Assembly (NCBI GenBank): GCA_041665305.1 | Contig: JBAYJD010000013.1 | Location: 1 to 60,476 of the forward strand | DNA length: 60,476 nucleotides | DNA from: YA12-FULL-51-18 sp041665305 | GTDB lineage: Bacteria > Elusimicrobiota > Elusimicrobia > Elusimicrobiales > UBA9959 | Direction: 5' to 3' | Shown: positions 1 to 8,376 of the stretch, one piece after another | How positions within the stretch are numbered: the stretch's first letter is position 1 | Layout of the letters: every line of letters begins with the position of its first letter | Made by a program: the position numbers and the translations under genes | The notes under the pieces: model-generated | The model's input: the letters and a program-made list of their open reading frames with translations, nothing else | Database searches by the model: none | What the model was told of the DNA's origin: nothing

Positions 1-198
1 CGCGGGGTTCCAGAAAGCCGCAGAGGCGTCGTCGGCAGCGGCAGTGTACGCGCCGCCCATCGCTATCGCCCTTGCGCCCGCGCCGAAGCTGAGGAAGGAG
101 CCGCCCGTGGTGCCCACGGCGGAGGATTTGAAACCGGCTGCCTGAAGCCCGGATACCAGGAGCAACATCGCCGAGACGAGAGAAAGTGCCTTTTTCAT
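1..198 (-). CDS. PorV/PorQ-family outer-membrane protein, N-terminal part only
   Basis: The gene runs off the left edge, so only about 66 residues are visible. It starts with a signal peptide (MKKALSLVSAMLLLVSGLQA) followed by a mature start containing GARAIAMGGAYTAAADD and then FWNPA. That glycine-rich GxRxxxMGGA...DDxxAxxWNPA signature is typical of PorV/PorQ-like and related FadL-like beta-barrel proteins. An AGGAGG ribosome-binding site sits six bases before the ATG at 198. A beta-barrel outer-membrane location is inferred from the family; the barrel itself lies outside the window. The neighbouring repeat element at 347-543 separates it from the pilus operon, so it is probably transcribed separately. 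Confidence 0.65.
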   Translation of the reverse strand, partial: MKKALSLVSAMLLLVSGLQAAGFKSSAVGTTGGSFLSFGAGARAIAMGGAYTAAADDASAAFWNPA

Positions 199-346
199 AA
201 TGCCTCCTGGTAATAGTGTATGATACGCCGGTTAAACGGCGGTTAAACGACAGTTACAGTTCGGTTACATTTTTCCGTCTTCCGGCGGGAACCGGAGCGG
301 TTTATCACACGACGACACGGAGGCACAAAAACGAGAGTAACAATCG

Positions 347-543
347 ACATCGATATACAGGATGGACAGGATTTGATCAAAGCAATGGTGCCTGGTTGTT
401 ATCCTGTATATCCTGTGTATCGATGTTAATGTTCGGATCTGCGTTAATCTGTGAAATCTGCGGATCGCTGTTTCTGATGTATTTTATTGTAAAAAAGTTT
501 AACGGACGGAGGTTATCCGCAGATTACGCAGATTTTCACAGAT
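347..543. repeat. Compound inverted-repeat element in a 387-bp gene-free gap
   Basis: The gap 199-584 holds no convincing gene. It contains two inverted repeats. The first has arms 347-372 and 400-425, which match at 23 of 26 positions and carry ACAGGAT-type words around a 27-base loop. The second has arms 437-465 and 515-543, built from repeated words AATCTGCG and AATCTGTG at about ten-base spacing and ending in GCGGAT. An open frame at 216-554 is a by-product of the repeats. I recall similar ATCCTGT / AATCTGCG word repeats from intergenic regions of many environmental bacteria, but cannot name a family. Confidence 0.7.
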
Positions 544-584
544 TGGGAGCGTAATGTTTTTCAAGAATAAAATATCGCAAAGCG

Positions 585-1466
585 TTAGCGCAATGTGACC
601 GGCGAGAACTTCACCGGCTTGAAATTGAAGCTGCTCGAAGGATATTCCACCGAAAAACCACGAGCGTCCCGGCCCGCATAGAGCCTCAGCCACTCCCGCC
701 AGGGGGCCTCCATTCCTGCCGGACCGTTCAGCCGGTAGAATTTCCAGAGCGCCGGCTCAAGCTTCCCGCCTTCGCGCAGGAACGCGCAGAAATTCCTGAA
801 CTGCAGCCTCGTGCGCGGCGTAAAAAGGTATGAAACGACGCCGAACGCCTCAAGGTACCAGTAACCGATCTGTTCGTCCGAGGACAACTGGCCGACTCCG
901 AGCTTAAAAAAGTCCTTCAGCGGCGCCGCCGCCTCCTTGGGAAAGTATTTAAGAGCCTGGCTCCAGGGTCCTTCTCCGGAGTAGGACATGTCTTCCACAA
1001 GAACGGCAAGGCCTTCATTAAGCCACTGGGGAGGATATTTAAAATGTTCCCCATAATAACTTTCAAAGTACAGGTGCGAAAGTTCATGCGCCGCCGTGGC
1101 GCGGAGCTTAACCATGTCGCCTGGGTCGAAGATCACGACCGTTCTTAGGGCAAAATACGCCAGCCCCTTGGACCATGCGGGCGGATTGAAATCCCCCCTG
1201 AGATAGGAGTCCTGGTCCTTGTAGATATAGACTTTGGTCTTTTCCTTCAGCATCCAGGGCGCGAACATGGAAATGTTGAGACGGAGCTTCCCGTAAAGCC
1301 GTTCAAGCTCAAGAGAAATGGAATCCGGGGCCCAGTCGGCTTCGTAATAGATCTCGAAATGCGGTGAGCGTTTAAGGTGCCAGGCGGCATCGGCATGAAC
1401 GGCAGGCGGCTCCGAAGCCGCCAGATTCAGAGCGGAGAAGAGGATAAGCAAAAGCGGGGCGGACAT
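585..1466 (-). CDS. Secreted gluzincin metallopeptidase (peptidase MA-like)
   Basis: 293 residues with an N-terminal signal peptide (residues 1-18). A zinc-peptidase core is visible: HELSH at 127-131 supplies the two histidine ligands and catalytic Glu, and NEGLA at about 150-154 supplies the third ligand Glu, the gluzincin arrangement of the peptidase MA-like family. The substrate is unknown; export to the periplasm or surface is inferred from the signal peptide. It is the last gene of the pilus operon, 39 bp behind the PilX-like gene and on the same strand, so a role in envelope or pilus processing is possible but not shown. No strong Shine-Dalgarno precedes the ATG at 1466. Confidence 0.7.
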   Translation of the reverse strand: MSAPLLLILFSALNLAASEPPAVHADAAWHLKRSPHFEIYYEADWAPDSISLELERLYGKLRLNISMFAPWMLKEKTKVYIYKDQDSYLRGDFNPPAWSKGLAYFALRTVVIFDPGDMVKLRATAAHELSHLYFESYYGEHFKYPPQWLNEGLAVLVEDMSYSGEGPWSQALKYFPKEAAAPLKDFFKLGVGQLSSDEQIGYWYLEAFGVVSYLFTPRTRLQFRNFCAFLREGGKLEPALWKFYRLNGPAGMEAPWREWLRLYAGRDARGFSVEYPSSSFNFKPVKFSPVTLR

Positions 1467-1505
1467 ATGGGATAACGGATGCTGCTGAAGCGGAGGACCG
1501 GAGGC

Positions 1506-1796
1506 TCAATATGTGTCCACTACGGTGACTTGGTATTTCGTGCCGGCAGGGATGCATTTAACCTGTTTATTATCCATAACAGCGGGACGAGTGTCGGGAG
1601 TGGTCCGGTTAAGCCGGACCGCGGCAAAACCCTGCGCGTTGCCGGTATCCCTGGCGCTTTGCTGTACGCGGTTGACCAGGAGGTAACGAGCCATGATCCA
1701 CTGCATGACCATGACCGAGATCATGGAAAGAATAACGGACATGACCAGCGTTTGGAGCAGTATGGCGCCTTTTTTCCAGCCTGACCGGTTTTTCAT
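1506..1796 (-). CDS. PilX-like minor pilin / assembly protein
   Basis: 96 residues. A short basic leader (MKNRSGWKKG) is followed by a hydrophobic helix beginning AILLQTLVMSVIL, then a short polar domain. This resembles prepilin-type N-termini, but residue +5 after the presumed Gly/Ala cleavage point is Gln rather than the usual Glu, a departure also seen among PilX/GspK-type proteins. Position after PilV- and PilW-like genes matches the usual minor-pilin order. The product should sit in the inner membrane and, if processed, at the pilus tip. At 96 residues it is shorter than most PilX proteins. The assignment rests on position and the N-terminal helix only. Confidence 0.55.
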   Translation of the reverse strand: MKNRSGWKKGAILLQTLVMSVILSMISVMVMQWIMARYLLVNRVQQSARDTGNAQGFAAVRLNRTTPDTRPAVMDNKQVKCIPAGTKYQVTVVDTY

Positions 1797-1860
1797 AAAA
1801 CAAACCTCAGTCCCACATATAGTCTACCAGACAAAACCGGAAGTTTCAAGGGCGGCCGCA

Positions 1861-2550
1861 TTAATTACCGGCGCAGTTGGCTTTGATAGTGGTGTTAAGT
1901 GTAAAGTCCACGGGCTTGTCGGTAGCCGCGAAATTATGGAGGGCCGTGGCACGGGCCCGGGGGTCCCAGAAGACGCGCAAATTGACATTAATCAGGTCGT
2001 TGCCGGTCCGGGAAAATATAGTGGGGGTCGGCTGCACATAGGTCGCCAGCAGGGTTATGGTCCCGCCCGCAGCGCCGCAGATCGGGACCGGGTATGCCGC
2101 CGGCCAGACCCGGCCGCTGGGGCAGTCCGATTCCGGCGGCACCGCCGCGGCGGCGGCGATCAGGCCGGTGTGATGGTACAGGCAGCCGCCGGGACATCGC
2201 GCCGTGGCGCCTGGAGCATAGCAGTAATAATGCCAGCGGGTCTCCTCCCCCCTGTTAAGGGGGTAGCAGCGGCCCATCCTGTCCACATTGACCGCAAAAG
2301 CGAGCGTATTGCCGGCCGCGTTCGCCGCGGGCTGGTCCACTACATTCGCCTCCGCAAGCCTGGCGGAGATATCCTTAACCGCCAGCGTGGCGCCGGACCT
2401 GAAAGCGTTCAGGCGGTAATTCTGGAAGAGATGCTTGTGAGCGGTGGAAAAAATAGTGACCAGAGCCAGGACCATGAATCCGCAGATAAAGACCGCGACC
2501 ACAAGTTCTATCAGGGTGAACCCCGCGCTGCTCCGAGATCTGGATTTCAT
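1861..2550 (-). CDS. PilW-like minor pilin with prepilin N-terminus
   Basis: 229 residues. The class III leader is clear: MKSRSRSSAG then FTLIELVVAVFICGF, with Gly at -1, Phe at +1 and Glu at +5, so it should be cut by a prepilin peptidase. The C-terminal domain has several cysteines (CYPL, CYAPG, CPGGC, CPSG, CGAAGG), probably forming disulfides in the periplasm. Size, cysteine content and order (after the PilV-like gene, before the PilX-like gene) match PilW/PilX minor pilins that prime pilus assembly. The start lies four bases past the stop of the upstream gene and lacks a strong Shine-Dalgarno, so translation is probably coupled. Confidence 0.75.
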   Translation of the reverse strand: MKSRSRSSAGFTLIELVVAVFICGFMVLALVTIFSTAHKHLFQNYRLNAFRSGATLAVKDISARLAEANVVDQPAANAAGNTLAFAVNVDRMGRCYPLNRGEETRWHYYCYAPGATARCPGGCLYHHTGLIAAAAAVPPESDCPSGRVWPAAYPVPICGAAGGTITLLATYVQPTPTIFSRTGNDLINVNLRVFWDPRARATALHNFAATDKPVDFTLNTTIKANCAGN

Positions 2551-2554
2551 AGAT

Positions 2555-2995
2555 TTAATCCGGGTATGTCATATTAAAAACCACCGTTTTACAGGCGTTG
2601 GCGGTGGCTATGCCGAAGCCGCAGTTGACATCGGTCACGGTATAAACAAAGGTACAGGCTCCCGGCGGACAGAGGGCCGCGGGCATGAGCGACACTATAT
2701 TATGCGCGCCCTGGGCCAGAGCCCAGCCGCCGTACGCATCCGCCGGCCAATGCCCCCCCGCCGCCACGGAGTAAGCGCCTTCGGCGGGCACCGCGCTGAC
2801 ATAGGCCTGCAGGGTCTGCTGCGCCCGCTTCAGGGTCATCGCCGCCAGCTCCTTCCTGTCGGATTTCTTTTGGGAGACGAAGCTGGAAAGGACGACGGAG
2901 AACACGGCGACCGTGGTAAGCCCCGCTATCATGGTGGCGACGACGACCTCTATCAGGGTCTGCGCCGGCCTTTTTTTAAAAACGGATCTGGGCAT
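2555..2995 (-). CDS. PilV-like minor pilin with atypical cleavage site
   Basis: 146 residues. The N-terminus (MPRSVFKKRPAQTLIEVVVATMIAG) has the hydrophobic prepilin helix with Glu at +5, but the residue before the presumed cut is Ala instead of Gly and +1 is Gln instead of Phe. The rest carries ATMTL-type helix sequence and three cysteines (CPPGACT, VNCGFG, ACKT). By order it corresponds to PilV or GspI, a minor pseudopilin of the tip complex. It begins just past the TAA of the major pilin gene and is probably translationally coupled to it. Whether the Ala(-1) precursor is processed is open. Confidence 0.7.
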   Translation of the reverse strand: MPRSVFKKRPAQTLIEVVVATMIAGLTTVAVFSVVLSSFVSQKKSDRKELAAMTLKRAQQTLQAYVSAVPAEGAYSVAAGGHWPADAYGGWALAQGAHNIVSLMPAALCPPGACTFVYTVTDVNCGFGIATANACKTVVFNMTYPD

Positions 2996-2999
2996 ATTT

Positions 3000-3491
3000 T
3001 TACATACCTGGACAGGGCGGCGCGCCGCCGCTCGCGGTACAGGCGCCCGTATTCATGTCGAATGTATAGCGCCAGCCGGTGTAAGGCGCCTTTGTCGTGC
3101 CTGGGGCCGCGCCGTTCCTTCGTGTGACGATGGCGGAGAACCCGCCGCCTACGGAATAGTTATAAGGGGCTTTGGCCCAGTCCTGATTGGCCATATAATT
3201 ACACCTGATCAGCTGGCACATAGAGGTATTCCCGGCCGTGCAGTTGCCGGAATTGCAGGTGGCGCTGAGCTGGCCCCCGATCAACCCCCCCGACGGGTGG
3301 TCCACCATATACATGCGGAAAGCGTTGGAAACCATGCTGCCGATCCCCACCGCGTTGGCGGCCTTGGAATTTTCAACCGTCCTCTGATATTGCGGGATGC
3401 CGATGGCGGCCAGGATCCCTACTATCAAAACGACCACCGTCAGCTCGATAAGCGTGAACCCCGCCCTTTTGACCTTGTTCTTGCCGTTCAT
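3000..3491 (-). CDS. Major type IV pilin / pseudopilin (PilA/GspG-like)
   Basis: 163 residues. The leader MNGKNKVKRAG is followed by FTLIELTVVVLIVGILAAI, the textbook prepilin helix with Gly(-1), Phe(+1), Glu(+5), then GIPQYQRTVENSKAANAV. The globular part has a loop of paired cysteines (CNSGNC, CQLIRC) and ends near CTASGGAPPCPGM, consistent with a disulfide-closed D-region. It should be cleaved, N-methylated and polymerised by the PilB/PilC machine encoded just upstream. The ATG at 3491 has a good AGGAGGG ribosome-binding site. The pilin type fits Elusimicrobiota-like pilins as I know them. Major pilin versus GspG cannot be settled from sequence alone. Confidence 0.85.
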   Translation of the reverse strand: MNGKNKVKRAGFTLIELTVVVLIVGILAAIGIPQYQRTVENSKAANAVGIGSMVSNAFRMYMVDHPSGGLIGGQLSATCNSGNCTAGNTSMCQLIRCNYMANQDWAKAPYNYSVGGGFSAIVTRRNGAAPGTTKAPYTGWRYTFDMNTGACTASGGAPPCPGM

Positions 3492-3511
3492 AATTCCCTC
3501 CTAAAAACCGC

Positions 3512-4735
3512 CTATTTCGCGCTGATCTGGGACAGCTGGAAGATAGGCATGAAGATGGAGGCGACAATGACGCCTATGACGCCGCCGATCCCGACCACCA
3601 GTATAGGATCTATCATGGAGGAGAACCGGCGGATCCACTGGTCGATATGCTCCTGATAGTACTTGGAAAGCACGACGATAATGTCCGGCAATTTTCCGGA
3701 TTCTTCGCCCATCCACATCATCTCGGTCACCAGGCCGGGAAAAATGCCGGTTTTTTTGAAAGATTCCGAGATGGAGCGCCCGCTTGCGATATCGTTCTTG
3801 GCTCTTTTAAGCGCTCCCTGATAAATAAGGTTCTTCCTGAAAGCGCCCTCCAGCACCGAAACCGCGTTAAGGATGCTCACGCCGGAACGGATCAGCGTGG
3901 ACATCGTAGTAAGCAGCCGCTCCGTCTGGATGCTTTTTATCAGGCTGCCGAAAAGCGGAAGCTGGAACTGGATATGGTTCCAGGTCAGCCTGCCCGGCGG
4001 AGTGGCGATGTAAGCCCGGAACGCGACGACGCCGCCTATGCCGGCCACCAGCATGAAGACGAAGTATCCGGCAAAAATATTGGAGACCAGGACCACCATG
4101 CGGGTTATGAGCGGCAGCTGAAGATTAAAGTCCTTGAAAATGCCCGCGAAAACCGGCACGATGAACAGCACGAAGTAAGCCAGCACGCCCATAGAACTGA
4201 CCGCCAGCACCGAAGGATAGGCGAGCGCGGTGATGATCTTGGACTTTATATTCTCCTGGGATTCGCAATAGGAGGTTATCTGGCGCAGCACCACGGGCAG
4301 CTGGCCGGAAACCTCCCCCGCCTGCACCAGCGAGGTCCAGATCTCGTCGAAAACCTTCGGATGCTTTTCAAGGGCTTTATGGAAGGTGCCGCCTGCGGAA
4401 ACTTCCTTGGTGATCTGGCTCAGTACCGCGGCCAGGTTCTTATTTTCGGAATGTTCCCCCAAAAGCGAGAGCGCGCGCACCAGAGGGATGCCGCCGCCCA
4501 GAAGAGTGGACATCTGTTCGCCGAAAAAAACCAGGTCGCGGCCGGAAACCTTTCCTTTGTTGAATTTCTTCAGATCGAGAATTCCGCTGGACTTGTTGTC
4601 CTCGGACTGGATGGAAAGGATGAACAGTCCTTTGACCTGAAGGGACTGTACCGCCTGCTCCTCGTCATCGGCGTTAACATGGCCGGTGGTTACCGTGCCC
4701 TGGGCGTCCTGTACGGTATAAATAAATCTTCCCAT
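3512..4735 (-). CDS. pilC: Inner-membrane platform protein PilC/GspF
   Basis: 407 residues, the normal length for PilC/GspF. Two repeated GspF-type helical domains are visible (about 70-195 and 275-395), each with the motif pattern F...Q...L...G, plus membrane helices near 170-190, 222-245 and 375-400 (for example GVIGVIVASIFMPIF). It forms the inner-membrane platform that couples the PilB ATPase to pilin insertion. The N-terminal MGRFIYTVQDAQGTVTTG is the standard start of this family. It sits between the ATPase and the pilin gene on one strand, the canonical B-C-A order. An AAGGA precedes the ATG. Confidence 0.92.
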   Translation of the reverse strand: MGRFIYTVQDAQGTVTTGHVNADDEEQAVQSLQVKGLFILSIQSEDNKSSGILDLKKFNKGKVSGRDLVFFGEQMSTLLGGGIPLVRALSLLGEHSENKNLAAVLSQITKEVSAGGTFHKALEKHPKVFDEIWTSLVQAGEVSGQLPVVLRQITSYCESQENIKSKIITALAYPSVLAVSSMGVLAYFVLFIVPVFAGIFKDFNLQLPLITRMVVLVSNIFAGYFVFMLVAGIGGVVAFRAYIATPPGRLTWNHIQFQLPLFGSLIKSIQTERLLTTMSTLIRSGVSILNAVSVLEGAFRKNLIYQGALKRAKNDIASGRSISESFKKTGIFPGLVTEMMWMGEESGKLPDIIVVLSKYYQEHIDQWIRRFSSMIDPILVVGIGGVIGVIVASIFMPIFQLSQISAK

Positions 4736-4810
4736 ATCAACACCGTCCTTTACAAAAGTTCAACCGGCTCCATGATAATTAGACAAAATAAAGCGCCGCC
4801 TGACAACCTC

Positions 4811-6556
4811 TTATCTTTCCGTGACCGTCACCGAAAGCATCTCCTCCACCGAGGTGACGCCGGCGAGGACCTTGCGCCAACCGCTGGCGCGCAGGCCCCA
4901 GGCCCCGCCCTTTTTGGCGGCCTCATCGAGTTTGGCGATATCGGCGTCCTTGAGAATGATGCGCCTCATTTCTTCCGTATTGAAATAAACCTCATAGATG
5001 GCCTTACGGCCCTTGTAACCCATGTTAAAACATTTAGGACAGCCCTTGGGTTTGTAAAACATCAGTTTGGACGGGTCGGGCAGAGGGTTCAACAGGCATT
5101 CCGCCATAAGCTGGTCCACTTCCTCTTTAGGCGGCCTGTACGGCAGTTTGCAGTCGGGACAAAGTTGGCGCACGAGCCGCTGGGCCGCCAGGCACAGCAG
5201 CGTGCTGGCCAGCAGGTAGCTCTCGATCCCCATGTCGATCAGCCGCGGAACGGCCTCAAGGGCGCTGTTGGTGTGAAGCGTCGAAAGGACGAGGTGTCCG
5301 GTCATGGCGGCTTTGAGGCACGCCTCGGCGGTCTCGTCGTCGCGGACCTCTCCGACCAGGATGACATCCGGGTCCTGGCGGAGGAAAGAGCGCAGTCCGG
5401 CCGAAAAGGTCAGGCCTATCTGCGGCTTGATCTGCACCTGGCTTATGCCCTCCATCTTGATCTCCACCGGGTCCTCCAGCGTCATGATGTTTATCTCCGG
5501 GGATTTTATCGTGTTGAGCACCGAATTTAAAGTGGTGGTTTTACCGGAACCGGTGGGTCCTGTGAGGAAAATAAGGCCGTGAGGGGCTTTCGCGGCCTTC
5601 ATAAAATCTGCGACCTGCCTGGGTTCGAAACCCAGTTTGTCTATGTTCAGCTCCACGGCGCCCTTATCCAGCAAGCGCTGGACCATCTTTTCGCCGAAAA
5701 CCGTGGGACAGACCGACACGCGGATCTCGATGATGCGGTTCTGGTATTTGATGGAATAACTGCCGTCCTGCGGCAGACGGCGCTCGGAAACGTCCAGCTT
5801 CGAAAGGATCTTGACGCGGGAAATAAGGGCGTCGACCAGGTCGTTGGGCGGGGCGCTGCGCTCGTAGAGCACGCCGTCTATGCGGAAGCGAAGCGAAACC
5901 TTTTCGTCGAATTTCTCAAGGTGGATATCGCTGCTCCGCTCGGCGATGGACTGCTTAAGGATGGCGTTGATCAGTTTGATCGACTGCGCCCCCTTGGACT
6001 CGCCGATGACCACCTTGTCGAGGTCGAGTTTGCCGTCGGCGGTGATCACGTCGCTTTCGGAGGCCTCTCCTTTCCCCTGGTCGGCCGCGTCCATGACCTT
6101 GTCTATAAGGTCGGCGGCGCCCTGGTAAAAGGAGTCGATGACCTTAAGAATCTGAGCCTTGGTGGCGATGAACGGCTGCACATCCATGCCGGTAACGAGC
6201 TTTATGTTGTCTATCAGCAGGATATTGGCGGGATCCGTCATGGCCGTGGCCAGAACATTGTTTTCCACAAAAAGCGGTATTATAATGTTCTCGCGCGCGA
6301 ACTTCTCGGGCATTATTTTTTCCAGGCCCTGGCCCCTTTCCGGGTTGAGGATCTGGTTTTCCTTGCAGGCGTAAGGCACGCCCAGCTGTTTGGACAGCCC
6401 CATGGCGACCTTCTCCTCGCTGGAAAAGTGCATCTTCACGATGGCTTCGCCGATGAGGCAGGGATTCTGCTGCTGGAATTTAAGGGCCTTGGCGAGCTGG
6501 TCGTCCGTTATCCAGCCCGCCTCCACCATTATTTCGCCGAGTTTTTTTCTAGCCAT
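4811..6556 (-). CDS. pilB: Pilus assembly / type II secretion ATPase PilB/GspE
   Basis: 581 residues from the ATG at 6556. An upstream in-frame start at 6637 is rejected because the family's MshEN domain begins MARKKLGEIMVEAGWI. Domains: MshEN N-domain (1-150; a c-di-GMP-binding fold in some relatives), then the hexameric AAA-like motor with Walker A GPTGSGKTT (333-341), Asp box and Walker B around 394-404 (DPDVILVGEVRD), His box HLVLSTLHTN (421-430) and a zinc tetracysteine CPDC (466-469) / CPKC (506-509). It powers pilin extrusion through PilC. No PilT-type retraction ATPase gene occurs in the window. The Shine-Dalgarno is weak. Confidence 0.93.
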   Translation of the reverse strand: MARKKLGEIMVEAGWITDDQLAKALKFQQQNPCLIGEAIVKMHFSSEEKVAMGLSKQLGVPYACKENQILNPERGQGLEKIMPEKFARENIIIPLFVENNVLATAMTDPANILLIDNIKLVTGMDVQPFIATKAQILKVIDSFYQGAADLIDKVMDAADQGKGEASESDVITADGKLDLDKVVIGESKGAQSIKLINAILKQSIAERSSDIHLEKFDEKVSLRFRIDGVLYERSAPPNDLVDALISRVKILSKLDVSERRLPQDGSYSIKYQNRIIEIRVSVCPTVFGEKMVQRLLDKGAVELNIDKLGFEPRQVADFMKAAKAPHGLIFLTGPTGSGKTTTLNSVLNTIKSPEINIMTLEDPVEIKMEGISQVQIKPQIGLTFSAGLRSFLRQDPDVILVGEVRDDETAEACLKAAMTGHLVLSTLHTNSALEAVPRLIDMGIESYLLASTLLCLAAQRLVRQLCPDCKLPYRPPKEEVDQLMAECLLNPLPDPSKLMFYKPKGCPKCFNMGYKGRKAIYEVYFNTEEMRRIILKDADIAKLDEAAKKGGAWGLRASGWRKVLAGVTSVEEMLSVTVTER

Positions 6557-6648
6557 AAGATAAGAATACCGGCCCGGGGCGCGGGGCCCGGACATAAGAG
6601 CCCGGTGAAAAGATCCCGCCCCCCTCACACCGCGCATTCACCACCGCA

Positions 6649-8355
6649 TTAGTCTACCAAAATAGTGGGCGTCACAAAAATCACCAGGTCGGTATTGGTG
6701 CGCCTTGAACTGACGCTGGTGAACAGCCAGCCGACGATCGGGATATATCCCAGCAGCGGCACTTTTTTCACGCTCTTGGTCTCGGTGGAGGAAAGCATCC
6801 CGCCTATAACCACGGTCTGGCCGTTCTTGACCCTTACCATGGTGGACGCGCCGCGGCTGATGGGATCGAAGATCGTAGTGCCGCTGGCGGCGATCGCTGA
6901 GGCGACCAGGTCCGTGTAGGAAGGCTGGACGACCAGCGTGATATAGCCCTCCTTATTGACCTGCGGCGTAACCTTGAGCGTCAGTCCGATCCTGCGCCTT
7001 TCCGCCGAAGTCGAGGCCGAGCCGGTGGAACCGCCGGCGGAAGAAACCTGGGAGGATTGGCCCACGGCGGCGTCCCTTGAAACCGTGACCACGGAAGTTT
7101 TGTTGTTCATGGCCACGATCTTGGGCTTGCCCAAGTACCGGGCTTCCCCGCGCGAAATAAGCGCGCGGAAGGTGGCCTGCAGCTGCGCAAGGCTGAAAAC
7201 CCCGTAGAACACGCCCTGGGGACTGAGCTGTTTAGTGGCGTAAATGGGGTCCACTCCGGTGGGAGCGGAGCCGGCGTCGGGAGACTGTGAGACCGTGAAC
7301 TTCTCCGGATAGAAATTCTTCCACTGGTCGCCGGAGAAGAAACCCGGCCTCAGGCCGTAGTCCGTCAGGCGGGCGGGCCCGGCGAAGTAGGCCATCTCGC
7401 CGCGCGTGCCGCCCCACTCTATGCCCAGCTCGTTAAGGCGGTCGGTATTGATCTCCACGATCTGCGCTTCTATGAGGATCTGCGGGGCTTTTTTATCGAG
7501 CTCGGCTATGATCTGCTCCACCTGCGGGAAAACTTCCGGGACATCGGTTATAATGAGCGTATTGGTCCTGGGATCGTTGGCCATCTTGCCGTATCTCTTG
7601 GAAAGAACGCTCCTGATGATCCCCATGATGGCGATGCCCTTGTCTTCATCCTTGGTCGCCCCCTCCTTGGAGCCGGCCTGCTGCTGTACCTGCGTTCCGC
7701 TGGCGGAAACATCCTGGGAAGTGATGGCCGCCATCTCCTGCGTTATGTCGCCGATCGGAATGAGCGGGATATAACTCAGCACATAGATCTTGGTGATGAG
7801 GTTGGGCATATCGGCGGAGCGTTTCTGGACCACATAGGTATTGCTCTTGCCTATCCGCTGGTAGGTCAGGCCTTTCACCCTAAGGAGAAGTTCCAGGGCT
7901 TCGCGCACCGTGGTTTTCCTTAAAAAAACGGTGATGGTCTTGGCCTCAAGGCCCTCGGTAATGATGAAGTTGACCTTTGACTGGGCGGACACCACATCGA
8001 GGAACGTGGACAGGGGGGCGCCTTTGAGCCTGATGGGGCCTATCTTCCGGTCCAGGGGCGAGATGGCCTCCACATCCTCATACATCGGGGCTTCCTTCGG
8101 CGTCGCGCCGACTTGTACCGATTCGATGGGTGCGCCGGGCGTGGCGCCCTGCGGCATCGTCTGGGGAGGAGGATTGCCCCGCTCGGACTGGTCCAGAATG
8201 GGGCCGCTCTCCTCCGAGGGCGCGCCCTGAAGGTCCTGGGCAAAATTCTTATCCGCCTCGGGAGCCTGGGCCTCCTGCGCGAAGACCGCGGCGGCAGGCG
8301 CCGCGAATTGCTCGGCCAACAGGCAGATAGTGAGTAAAACCCTAAGCTTGTTCAT
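6649..8355 (-). CDS. pilQ: Outer-membrane secretin PilQ/GspD
   Basis: 568 residues with signal peptide (about 1-27, ending AAVFAQ). After a Pro/Gln-rich linker comes an STN/N0-like module (about 95-170, LSTFLDVVSAQSKVNFI), a secretin N-domain (DPRTNTLIITDVPEVF, then PQILIEAQIVEI) and the C-terminal secretin barrel (about 370-568) with VRVKNGQTVVIGGML and VPLLGYIPIVGWLF. It forms the multimeric gate for the pilus or secreted proteins. At 568 residues it is a short secretin with one or two N-domains. GGAGG lies five bases before the ATG. PilQ versus GspD cannot be resolved; the adjacent PilM/N/O/P-like genes favour a pilus-type machine. Confidence 0.92.
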   Translation of the reverse strand: MNKLRVLLTICLLAEQFAAPAAAVFAQEAQAPEADKNFAQDLQGAPSEESGPILDQSERGNPPPQTMPQGATPGAPIESVQVGATPKEAPMYEDVEAISPLDRKIGPIRLKGAPLSTFLDVVSAQSKVNFIITEGLEAKTITVFLRKTTVREALELLLRVKGLTYQRIGKSNTYVVQKRSADMPNLITKIYVLSYIPLIPIGDITQEMAAITSQDVSASGTQVQQQAGSKEGATKDEDKGIAIMGIIRSVLSKRYGKMANDPRTNTLIITDVPEVFPQVEQIIAELDKKAPQILIEAQIVEINTDRLNELGIEWGGTRGEMAYFAGPARLTDYGLRPGFFSGDQWKNFYPEKFTVSQSPDAGSAPTGVDPIYATKQLSPQGVFYGVFSLAQLQATFRALISRGEARYLGKPKIVAMNNKTSVVTVSRDAAVGQSSQVSSAGGSTGSASTSAERRRIGLTLKVTPQVNKEGYITLVVQPSYTDLVASAIAASGTTIFDPISRGASTMVRVKNGQTVVIGGMLSSTETKSVKKVPLLGYIPIVGWLFTSVSSRRTNTDLVIFVTPTILVD

Positions 8356-8376
8356 AAAACCTCCGCTGTGTTCGTG

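Noticed and set aside
216..554. 112-residue plus-strand frame in the first gap
   Set aside because: It is composed of the inverted-repeat words at 347-543 and has no ribosome-binding site.
3647..5530. 627-residue plus-strand open frame
   Set aside because: It is antisense to pilC and pilB, which have complete motif sets; the translation is rich in His, Arg and Gln with no recognisable domain, a typical shadow in GC-rich sequence.
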